Positions 50,101-62,100 of a stretch of DNA of 64,000 nucleotides are shown here, piece by piece. This stretch comes from Pycnopodia helianthoides. Its lineage: Eukaryota; Echinodermata; Asteroidea; Forcipulatida; Asteriidae. The translations under genes were made by a program, and so were the position numbers. The notes under the pieces were generated by a model that saw only the letters and a list, made by a program, of their open reading frames with translations, was not told the origin of the DNA and made no database searches. Location of the stretch: positions 1,322,001 through 1,386,000 of the forward strand of contig CM063258.1 in NCBI GenBank assembly GCA_032158295.1, written 5' to 3'. The stretch's first letter is position 1; each line of letters starts with the position of its first letter.

Positions 50101-53100
50101 ACTTACACGGTCTAATGATGATGATAGTAGAAAACATCCCTAGAAATATTTCTGGCTGAAATGCCATATTTGATGAGAAATAAATCAAACTAATTTCCGA
50201 TTGGAGTTTATCGCTCATGAGCGTTTTATTCATGCATTGTATAACACATGCAAATTTGTAATCGGTTTTTCAGTATTTTCTCGTGACCCAGATGGCCGAT
50301 CGATCTCAAACTTCTACAGGTTTGTCAGTTTATGTATATGGTGGATTTATTACATAAAGTGCTAAACCAATTCTGTAATGTTCCTTTAAGATCGGGCACT
50401 GAATTGACATTGTACTGTATTCTCAAAGGGATGCATAACCTTCGGATTGGGCGCTTTAAGCGATAAAAAGCCTTCATTTTAAATGAATGTTTGGAAAGAT
50501 ATTTTAAAACTAGAATATCCCTAAAAATTGTGTGATTTTGTGTAATTTCATGACAGAACACAGTCCACTATTTTGTACTTCACAAAATGACTCCACAAAA
50601 TGGCGGACCGTATGCTCCGCTGGTTGTACTTCAAGAAGCAAGTCTTTGTTTTTTTAATCACTACTCACTAATTACAAAACACTGTAGGTTTTTTTGTGCA
50701 TGAGCAACTCTTGAAAAGAATAAGGAGCAAATTCCAAACTGCAACATTTGGAGAGATTTGAAGGCAATGTGCCCCCTTGCTAAGTTTGCTGACGATTGTG
50801 TTTTTACTTACAGGCAATTTGTTTTATAAGAAGGAAATAAAAACATTTCAACTAAATAAAAAAAAAATTACAGAGCTTTCCCTCATTTCATCTTAAATTA
50901 CAACACTCTCTTGGAATAAAAAGGATAATCACCTTGAGAAATTCACTGTTTATGCCGACGGCAAAAACATAATGAAATTTCTTTTAGGATTTGCTTTATT
51001 CAACCTTATAATTTGAAGCCTAGTGTACAATTTTTCCTCGTAAGAGCAATAAATCTAATAATGCCTGCCAATATAGTCTTTATTTACGGCATAAGACATT
51101 AGCAGAACTACAAACAACTTCAGAGCACGCAAACATCATAGATTGTAGTTTTTCTGACTGTTTTTTTTTGCTCTTCTCTTTAATTTCTTCCCATCTGACT
51201 GCTTCAGTTATACCTGTTTACTTTTTTTACCATTTCTGGTGATGAAAAAAAGGATGCCTCATAAGTGAATTTAATCACTGTAGCTCGCAAACCTGAGGAA
51301 ACCTGTAAACAAGGGTGCTAGCTATGATAATGTGAACTAAAAACACCTACAATCCCGGCCATATCTCGTTGGGCCCCCCTGCCCCCTTTCAATGTTAAAT
51401 CACATTGTTGCACGGTCTTCTGCGTTCCAGACAACATTGAGCGGGGGGACGGGGGACGGGGAAGAGAATGTTTATTGTGAGACAGGGAATGGTTATTGTA
51501 TGGTTATTTTAACGTTATAGGAACGGGTGGCCCAAGCATTTTGGCCGGGATTGTCTGAAATTCTTTCAGCGTGATTTTTTAATTTCTTATTACAAAATAA
51601 GGCTTTAAAAAGACTATGAATGTCCATAGACACTGAATGTCCGTTTACTGCTGAGTAGGACGTTACAAAAAACAGCAAGGATGTTTTTTGTGGGGGGGGG
51701 GGACGACGGGGAGAGAATGTTTATTGTCAGGGGATGTCGACAGTGAATGTTTATTGTAGCGTTGGGAATGGGTGGCCCAAGCATTTTGCGCGGGATTGTC
51801 TGAAAGTTCCTTTAGTTGATTTTGCGGAGTTGACTGCACACAGATATACTCCAATCTTTGGTGGATCAGAGACAATTCATAAGTGAAGCAAAGCATTTGA
51901 TACATAGTTATAGAAAGCAAGAGCCAATTTACAACATGGTGTTTCGTGGCTTAATTTCGAACGAAAATCGTGCATATATTCGTCTTTTGCGGAAGAGCGG
52001 AAAATCACAGAGAAAAATAGCGGCAACGTGCAATGTATCCCGTAGTTCTGTTCAGCGGATTTGCAAACATGAAGGGCAAGTTCACCGGTGTCACCGTGGC
52101 CGAGGTGGGCGAAAAAGACTTCTTTTTGAGCGCCAGGAGCGTCTTTTGGTGAGAAATGTACAGAAACTTAGGAAAACAGAGGGGCCATTTACCTCGGCAA
52201 GACTAAAGTCTGCATGCGGACTGATGCATGTCTCAGATAGAACCATGAGGCGCGCCATGAATAGACTTGGATTCAAGTACAGGCAAGCTCGTAAAAAGGG
52301 ACTTGTAACGGATTTGGATCTGAAGAAGAGAGTGGGGTTCGCCAAGAAGATGACCCGTCAGTACCCGCCAAATGTGTGGACAGATCACGCATGTCTGACG
52401 GTTCACCACACGATTCACCATGGCATGTTTGCTTGTAACTTACGTGAAAAAGGTTTTTGTTCAACACGAAAAGGGCATTACAGTCCACAAACAACACATA
52501 ACCTGTTCATATTCTTTTGAACCACCTCAATCGGTTATTTGGCAGAAAATCAAACGGTTAACCCTCAAAACCAAAATAGAAAAGAAATTTATGAAATCTC
52601 TTTATTTACTCTACTACGGTGAACCGTGTAGACTTGGTTTCAAGCCTGCGATCGTGGCTTTTAGTCTACTTGATGGCCAATACATTATTGGGCCAAATAG
52701 CGCACATTGTTAGATTGGCCCATGATAGCTTATCTGTGGGGGCGTTTCTCGTGCCTGATACAGAGGAATAACCGCAATATCAGACTTGAAATCAAGTCTA
52801 TGAATGGTGTAAGTCTATGAATGGTGTAATGGTTAAGAGATACGCTTAACAAGTCAAATGTCTTGAACCTAAATGGAGTTCAGGAGAGACAAAATGCTCG
52901 TGTTTTTTTTTCTTTCTTATTTTTATCACCTTCCTCGACAAACAATGAATGTTCATTGCTTATAACCATTCTTTCATTTTTCAATCCCATTGTTTCTATT
53001 CTCTTATTACTTATTTTGTATTAATGCTCACAACATAATACCACCCCCCAACAAAAGAATTACACAAATTTCAAGAACAAAAATAATGCCTGTGTGTGTT

Positions 53101-56100
53101 CTTTTGTGTTCAAACGCTCTACTCGGCATAGAATAGTCATTTACTGTCAAAGCACAATCATAGTCAGCCCCCCCCCCTCCCCGACAAAAACATCCTCACT
53201 GCTTCGAATTGTGTATTAACGCCGTTTTCAGCAATACATGAACATTGGCTGTCTCTGAACATTCTTAGTCAGCCCCCCCCCCTCTCCACACCCACAAAAA
53301 CATCCTCGCTGATTTGAATTTTGTTTTAACGCTCTACTCAGCGATGAATGGCAATCACTGTCTTTGGACATTCATAGTCATTTTAAAGCCTTATTTTGTA
53401 ATGTTTAACCAAAAAATTCACGCTTAAAAAATTTCAGACAATCCCGGCCATATCTCGTTGGGCCCCCCTGCCCCCTTTCAATGTTAAATCACATTGTTGC
53501 ACGGTCTTCTGCGTTCCAGACAACATTGAGCGGGGGGACGGGGGACGGGGAAGAGAATGTTTATTGTGAGACAGGGAATGGTTATTGTATGGTTATTTTA
53601 ACGTTATAGGAACGGGTGGCCCAAGCATTTTGGCCGGGATTGTAGGTTAACCCCCACTCTTCCAGGATAAGTGTTCTGGGTTAATGTGCACTACGAATCC
53701 TAGTACAAGGGACCTACATGTTTGGCTTAATGTCCCATCTATAGGACAAGGCAGTTACAGTAAAGGATCTTGCTCAAGGACACAAGTGCAACGACCAGGA
53801 TAAGAAACACCAGAGCTTGAGTCCAGTGTTTTTTAACTGCTCGGCCACGACATGCCACAAGTATGTGTGTAGTGTTGTTATTGATAAAGGTTTACAAATA
53901 TCTTTTCCGCTCGAAAATTTTTCGCAAGATTTGTAACAAATCTACAGCAAATTGTATTCATATTGAATTTTCACTAGTGCTGTTACATATTCGTCAGAAC
54001 ATTAGTTTTTTTATACAAAAATACAAGATATTAATGATGCTCAAAGTTCAGAAATTAATAATACAACATTGAGCTTAGGACACTGTGGTGTCAGCATATC
54101 AGGCCAGTGATATTCCATGGAGGCAATAGAGGCAATTGCCCCCCATGCCCCTGGCCATTGCCTTGGTGCCCCTTGAAAGGTTCCACTACAAATTTACATC
54201 TCCCTCAAAGAGGTGCCCTTTTTTAATAAGGAAAAAACGCCTAGCCCCGACAAGAGCCAAGCATCAGGCATGAAGAAAGAAGCATGCTAAATTAAACCCC
54301 CTAGACTGTAACATTTGGGAGTTTCTGGGTCTAATATAACGGGGAACTTCAGGCCAGCAAATTATTTTTTAAGGAATTTTCATAAGTTAAAAAAAATTAA
54401 TATTTTCATCATTCATGAGGTTTCTCAGGATTTTTCCTGACGTCAGGATTTTCTCAAAATCTCCTTCAGCCTTCAAATTCTGGGTCTAGAATATTCTACA
54501 AATTTGTAGAATATGAAAATTCCTTAAAAAATAATTTGCTGGCCTGGGTTCCCACCTTATTCTAGACCCAGAACCTCCCTGATGTTACAATTCAGGAGGT
54601 TTACAGACTCTGCATCACCAGAAATACAAAACTACAGGTTTGGACACAATGTGGACTATTCCTTTTTCCCTTTCGGTGACTGCTTTGTCATTTTCAAAAA
54701 AACTTTTAAGGCAAAAGGACATTTTAAGAAAGTCCTTCAGAACTACAGGTTTGGACACAATGTGGACTATTTCTTTCTCCCTTTGGTGACTGCTTTAAAC
54801 ACTTCTTTCAACAAAATTTGAAGGCTCAAGGAGATTTTGAGAAAATCCTGACGTCAGGCAAAAATCCTGAGAAATCTTATGAACGATGACAACTCATGTG
54901 ATTAGGACTCTTAATTAATTTCATCTTCTGTGTCCCAAAGATGAGGACTCTAACCAGGGCAAGATATTAATTTTTTAAGATTGAGTGAGATAATACCGAG
55001 GGAATAAGAAAACGTGGAACATGTCAACATGTCCGCTGAAAAGCAATAACAGTACGAAGCCTCACAAATCAATAAGCCACAAATCAATGCACTTGCTCCC
55101 GGCACAAAACCACTACTGTGCATTATTGAGCGGCTAGTAAGACGGCTTGATCATCCTCCGCTTTTGGTCATTCAAAAATTACTAGCCAAAGCAAGATCAA
55201 CAATTTTGTTCAACAATTTAATATTTTGTCGATTAAAACCTTTTCTTCGTGGTCTTTGACCCTTGGAAAAAAAAGTAGGAACATGTTTGTGAGTACAAGG
55301 GCTGACCTACAAGCTTTGATAGGCTTTTCAGGCTATCAAATAAACAATTATGCTGATTATTCTGAAGCCCAAGAAAATTGAAAATCAGATTAAAGTTTGA
55401 AAATATCAAGCCTGTTTCTTGTATGCTGCAACGATTAATTGTTAAAACTGATCCGCAAGCCTTGCATTTAAAAAAAGAAAATACTTGAATAATTTTACTG
55501 TTTACAAGACACAAACTAAACAATAAAAAAATGCTGAAATTTAGGATTAGACTTCTTTGACTACAAAGTAGTTTTTGCATGTATTTTTTTAAAAGCATTA
55601 TGGCAAACCTCAGTTCATCCTTTCTTCATCAGTATTTTTTGGACAGAAACCTAATGATCAATCAGTCCCTGTAGTTTTTAATTGTAATTTTAAGTTGTTT
55701 GTGCTTGACATCAAAAATTACATTTTGAATTGCAATTTAAGCAGGGTATACTTTTGGTAATTGTCAAAGGCCATTATCCTCACTTGGTGTATCCCAACAT
55801 AAGCATAAAATAACAACCTGTGAAAATTTTGGCTCAATTGGTCATTAAAGTTGCAAGAAAATAATAATAGAAAAACACCCTTGTTGTATAGAATTGTGTG
55901 CTTTCAAATGCCCTAGAAAGGCTTTATCTCAGATTCAAGTATTTTAGTCAGAAACTACCTCTTTCTCAAAAACTACATTACTTCAAACGGAGTTGTTTCT
56001 CACAATGCTGTATACTATCAGCAGCGTTCAGTTGCTTCTTACCAAGTAAGTTTTTATGGTAAAGTATTTCTTGAGTAATTACAAAAGTATCCACTGCCTT

Positions 56101-59100
56101 TAATGTGATGTTTATGTAACACATGATCAGCACTTTCACACACAACAAGCGTATGTAATCCAGAGTGACAGCGTACACATGTAGCTGATGGAGTGGCAAT
56201 GGACAAAATAAAAATTGGCAAATGAAGCAAAATTTACACAGCTTGAAACTGACAAGATTGCAGCTACAGTACACATCTACAATGTGAGTTCCCGATTCAC
56301 AGAGTTCAATGAGGAAACTCATAAACGACACAAAATTATAATTTTGACATTTTTCCCTTTATGGCAGATCTTCACATTGAGGTAGTGACATCTGTATTTT
56401 TGTTTTAACAAGTCTAATCAAAGTTGCAAGAAAATAATGCAAGAAAAAACACCCTTGATGCATAGAATTGTGTGCTTTCAAATGCCTGAAAGCCTTGCTC
56501 TTGAATGGGCATGAGAAACATTGATCACATGCGGGGCTCAAAAATTTCACTGGACTGAGGCCAGTGATTTTAGGGTTGGGCCAGTAAACTCAAGACCGAA
56601 AATTCAATATCTTTGTTTATGACAATGGTGATCAAATGTTGAGTGTGAGTCGGATACATTTTCGATTCTAACGAGTATCAAAATTGACATACCCATAAGG
56701 AAAATGAGATAAACCTTCTCTTAGTGCTTGTCCAAAAATATAACAGTTTATATGTTTAAACTGACAGTGTTATCATCTTGATTCTGGTCTTTTTTTTCTT
56801 CTTTTCGCTCCTTGATTTGTGTCTTTTCTTATTTTGATTCTGGTCTTTTCTTGTTTTTTTCACATCTTGATTCAGCAGGTCTTTTCTCATTTTTATCCTG
56901 GTGTTTTATTGTCGTTTATCAGTTTTTTTTTTGGTCGTTTAAACTAAATTCCGGTCCAGTAAGAATTCCGAGCTACATGTACAAGCCCTGTGATCTTGTG
57001 ACCTTTTCTCCAAAATTCGACCCCTGATGTGAAGACGGAGCAATCAATGCACTGTGGGAAACAGTGCCAGTGCATTAATAAAAACAGAGTGCACGTAGTG
57101 ATGCACATCAACAAATACAAGAATTTCCGGCTTTTCAGTTCATTCACCATAAATTCCCCCCAAGGATTTATACTGAGGATGCTTTTGTACAAACCCGAAA
57201 AAGGAAGAAGAAGAAAAAAAGCGAAGCCTCAAGTGTAATTTAGAAATCTGTACGTCAAGGAAATGACTGGATTGGAAAACCATTGGGGATGAAGGTTTAT
57301 GTCTGGGTTTGTTTTGTTTTTCTTTCAATCGCCATAAAATTGTTCTAGAGCTACTGACATGCGTTGAGTATACTGATCAATAGTACAAGGGAGGTGTGTA
57401 TTTATAGAAACTGCATTATGTGTACTGGGATTTTGTAGTAATTATAAGTTATTATATATTTCTGGGAATGAAACCTGCGAGGATGCCTCATAAGGGAACT
57501 TGATCACCTCAGCTCGCAATCCTGAGAAAACCTGTAAACAAGGCGTCTATGTAAACCAGAAACACCGGGATTAACCCCTACTCTTCAATGATAAATGTTC
57601 TTTTGTGTGCACATACCGACCGGAACCTACAGCTTAAAGGAACATCACAGAATTGGTTTTTGCTAACAAAACAGTTGCTGGCAGTGTAAGCACTTTATGT
57701 AATCCACCATATACATAAACTGACAAACCTGTAAAGGTTTGAGATCGATCGACCATCTTGGTCACGAGAAAATAGTGAAAAACCGATTTCACATTTGCAT
57801 GAAATCACATAGATTCAACAAATGAATAAAAACGCTCACTGAGCGAGAAACTCCAATCGGAAAATTAGTTTATTCATTTCTCATCAAATATGGCATTTCA
57901 GACAGAAATATTTCAAGGGATGTTTTCTACTATCATCATCATTAGACCATGTAAGTTTAATGTAAATTTGTGATCAAAAAGTATATTTTACAAGTTTTGT
58001 TCTTACCAATTCTGTAATGTTCCTTTAATGTCCCATCCGAAGGACAAAGCATTTATGGTGAAGCAACTTGCTCTTTTGACTCCCACTGTTTATTAAAACT
58101 AAGTCCTATGGTTCCTGCTCTTTTTATGGAACAATTTACCAGAAGTTGTTAAAGAGGTCGAAACATTAGAACAATTCAAAACCCCGGATAAGACATATCT
58201 GTTCAATTTGGAACTGTTGAATTCATGACAGGGTATAGGGACCCCTATATATGTATGGTTTTATTATAATCATAATTATTGCTCAAGGACACAAATGCCA
58301 CGACCGGGACGCGAACCCACACTCTGCTGATCAAAAACACCAGAGCTTGAGTCCGGTGCTTTTAACAGCTCGGCCACGACACGCCACAAAATGATTCCTA
58401 GAGTAAATTGTCACTTTAAAATCAACCCAGTGGCTTCAAAATCCAACTAATATAATTTGATTCTGTTGGAATGAGGACTGCACTGATAAACAGATCATGT
58501 GTTACATTGGATCATCAGTCAAACCACCATAATCAGAGACCAACAGTTTAGATGCTGAGTGACTAAATTTTGGATTTTTTTTTTGAGGAACGATCCTAGC
58601 AAATCACTCAAGTTAGTTTAACAGGCTTAACGGTTTAACAGTTTAATGATTACAGCTACGACCGTTGCTAAGAGTGTTGCTAAGAACGTCCTACACTTCA
58701 ACGCATCATGAAGGAGAAATCTAGCTCAGAGCTGCCAACATTTGCATCTTGCAATCAGGGAGATTTTGTCCCACAATCAGGGAGACATTTACAATTACTT
58801 TCAACATAATAGGGAAAAAGTAAAAAGTGTCCATAATCAGGGAGATTTTCAAGAGATGTTCATCAGAACATGGAAAAGATTGGTTTATTTTCAGAGAACT
58901 TTCTGCAGATCGGGAACAGTTGGCAGCTCTGCTAGCTGTAGCCGTAGCTTTAGCCACCAAGTAGTCCAGTGTCCAGTACAGACCAACTGGCAGTAGGTGA
59001 TGTGCACCATGCTACTTCCAAGTCTAGGCTCCAAGTCAGTATTAATGGTCAGGTTCTGTTCGGTTACCAACGCAACTGTTTTTAATTTCACTGTTAATAT

Positions 59101-62100
59101 CCACAAATTTAACAACCAATATGCTGAAAATTGTGTTTGGATTTTTTTGACTGGTATTCTTAATAGGAGCATTATTACATAAATGTTACCTCATTTTTAA
59201 AGTTTTGAATCAGTATTTATTTAAATCAGTATAACCATGATTAATTTTTAGTCCCAAGCTGTAGTTTTTATTTTTATTTTTTTAATCTGACTTTTTCAAG
59301 GCTGTCACACATTACATTAGATGCCAAGATATTCTAAGCTCAGCCACAGTGGCTCTCATTTATTGGCCACAGGCTCTAACATGCAGTCATTGAAAATGGA
59401 AAGAAAGGAAAAAGTATAATATTTCAAAAATCCAACAAAACACAGTGCGAAAAAGAAATCTGGCGTTGTGTAGCAAAGAAAGAAAATGGCTGAAGGTAAA
59501 AGCAACTCTTACTGTACAAAGAAAAACCGTTGGCCTGTCGGAGGTGAGCATTGTTCACAATTTGGACACAGTTCACTGTGTCACTTTTCCTCTTGCCCCA
59601 GGCCCGATTTCATAGACCTGCTTAAGCATAAAAAGCAGCTAAGCACAAAAGAATTTGGGTTACCAGAAACAGGTTACCAGCCACAATAACCATTTCACGC
59701 ATACAATTTGTGACTGGTTTCCTGCTAAATTACGCTGAGCAGGAATTTGTGAAGCACTATTATCCCTTTGGAACCTCTACATGGGATCTCTTTCAAACGT
59801 TCGCAGAGTGTTGCTGAATAGAATTACAAGAGTACTGAATCATGTGTTTGTGAAATTCATGCTTGGATGCAAGATATTTTTTAAACACTTGTCTAAGGAT
59901 CATTAGCCTCCCAAATTATTATTATTATTACTAATATAAGTCTAAATTAAAGGCAAAGTATATCTTTTGTTTTTGGAACCATTTTATTGTATTATCCCAC
60001 ATAAATGTAGATATATACAATAAAACTAACCTGTGAAAATTTCATTTCAAAAAGGTGGTAGCATTTTTTAGTTTTCGCCGAAAATCGGGAGCGGTTATGT
60101 CCACGCAGGAAGGACTTGCCACAATTGGAATACACAATCTGAGAAACGTTGCATGCATGAAACCTTTCTCAGATTGACATGTTTTTGAATCCCTGTATCT
60201 AAAACCACATTCCTTTGTTCAGGATTTCTGGAATTGTTTCCCAAAATGTTATATCATCAAAAGCTGCAGTGCTTCTTACCAAGTGGGCTTTTATGCTCAA
60301 TATTTTTCGGAGTAGTTACTGAAGGTATTACCCCCCCCCAAATTGAAATACCACACGGTTTGAACACTCCAGTAAAACTGGCTAAAATCTTGAAAAGAAA
60401 ATAGCAAACATTTCTGAATACGACACATCGATCATCTTAATTGCAAACAATTCTGGATATTTACATGGTTACTATACAAATACACACTTCAAATGCATGA
60501 ATAATTTGTCCACTCCGCACAATGAAAAAATATAAAAACAGTATCTCTCCTGTAAAATTACCTAAAGTTAACAAAGTTCAAGTGCTTCGTTTTAATTATT
60601 TATTGTCTACTCTTTAAAAAGAAAAAAATCGGAAATTAACATCAATAAAATTGATTTAAAAAGGCAGGGTGTACTTTTGGTAATTACTCCGCAGTTAATC
60701 ACCATAAAATCTTAATTGGGAAAGAGCACTGGAGAGCTGTTGATATTACAAAACACTGTTAGAAATGACCCCCTTCGAAGTAACGTAGTTTAAGACATGT
60801 AAGAGAATGAGATAATTTTTCACCCAAAAATTTGAATTTGAGAAAGGCTTGAGGCATGCAGCCTGTCTCAGGCGTTTAAAAAAAAAGCACACAATTCTAT
60901 TCAACTTCGATGACCAATTTAGCCAAAATTTTCACAAATTTTTGTTATTTTATGCACATGAATGTTGGGATACACCAAGTGAGGATACTGGTCTTTGAAA
61001 ATTACCAAAAGAATACCCTGCCTTTGGGTTTTATATAATTCTTTTGAGTTATAGCTCCAGAACAGGTCAGTAAAATTGTTAAACATTACAAAAATAAATA
61101 AAGGAGTTGAACCTCAAAAAAAAAAAAAAAAACCTAAAAAAAAATAGTGCAGTACAACATTGAGAACACTGGCAAGAGTAAAACACTTCAGATCACAGCC
61201 TCACACTCCCCCCCCCCTCCCCACTTTCCTAATGATATGAACAGATTTGTATTCCAGCCGCAATGTCCTATCATTAGGACCATGTAACCTTCATTTTCAA
61301 AAAGAATTACCTTGTACATTCCAGGGCCTTTCTGGCAGGCAAGACACCACACTGGTCACATGGGAAATTTTACATTTTCGTCATAATTTCCACATACATT
61401 CACAAACTATTAAAATAATAGCTGAACAAGTTCTGAGATATTCTGAGATATTCTTGCCCATATTCTTATTAAAAGTTGATAAAAACACGAAATAGACCCT
61501 AATGCCCTATAACATTTTATGTGTTGTTCCATTGAGCTGTGTACAAATCGTGCCTTCACGAAGTCCAGGCTCTGTGGCTCTTTTGTAAACATGTTGTTGT
61601 CACAGGTCACAGTATCACTCAAACGACAGTTCCAATTACCATTCTACTTTTGTACATAAATCTCTTTCCTCTCTTTCCCCATCCCAAACACGTCTCCTCG
61701 AAAACACAAAGTCCTCTTAAATTAGAAAACTCCTGGACATTGCAGCTGGAATACAAATTGCTCTCTGTTCCTATCATTAGGAAGTCTTCTGGATCCACAC
61801 AGCTCTCCCCCTCTCCCCTCTCTCTTTCAATCTCAGGTTACATTCGTTGATTACAAAGTACATGTACACATCGTTCATAGATAATGACAAAACTGCTTGC
61901 ACGGTGGTGGCCTGCTGCGTTTTTCATTTTGGATTGACTAATAACTCTGGATGCAATGACAGCTGAGCAAATTTTCTCACTAACATTACAAGGAATGGGT
62001 TTTATGCATGTATTTTCACTAATTTTTGGTGTACTGGGCTGACTTTTTAAAAATTATATTTTCTGTTAAGTTGATGGAATATTTGAAGTTTTTAATTGAA

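Larger units (their letters stand above)
51350..53642. mobile_element. Tc1/mariner-type element bracketed by identical 204-bp direct repeats
   Basis: TA target bases flank both outer ends (51348-51349, 53643-53644). The outer 204 bp (51350-51553 and 53439-53642) are direct repeats that read identical, and each has its own inverted ends CAATCCCGGCCA / TGGCCGGGATTG. Inside are diverged inverted arms starting TCTGAAATT (51554-51715 against about 53275-53438), with ACAAAATAAGGCTTTAAAA and GACTATGAATGTCC. A third, partial copy of the right half lies at 51700-51795. The core holds a truncated transposase. The layout resembles a composite transposon made from two short elements. Confidence 0.75.
51240..53858 (-). 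repeat. tRNA-derived SINE split by a Tc1/mariner-type element
   Basis: The left part (51240-51349: GGATGCCTCATAAGTGAATT ... AAAAACACCTA) and right part (53643-53858: TAGGTTAACCCCCACTCTTC ... CTCGGCCACGACATGCC) together form one copy of the Leu/Ser-like SINE. Copies at 18848 and 57465 show the uninterrupted junction region. Confidence 0.7.
57465..58390 (-). repeat. tRNA-derived SINE split by two insertions
   Basis: SINE pieces are 57465-57637, 58025-58075 and 58270-58390 (tRNA-like head: GTGTCGTGGCCGAGCTGTTA, B box GGGTTCGCGTCCC). The first gap holds family-A copy 6 at a TTAA, the second a LINE fragment. Confidence 0.7.

Noticed and set aside
52420..52713. 97-codon ORF after the Tc1 transposase fragment
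   Set aside because: Does not align to the Tc1 catalytic domain in any way I can recognise; treated as non-coding element sequence.
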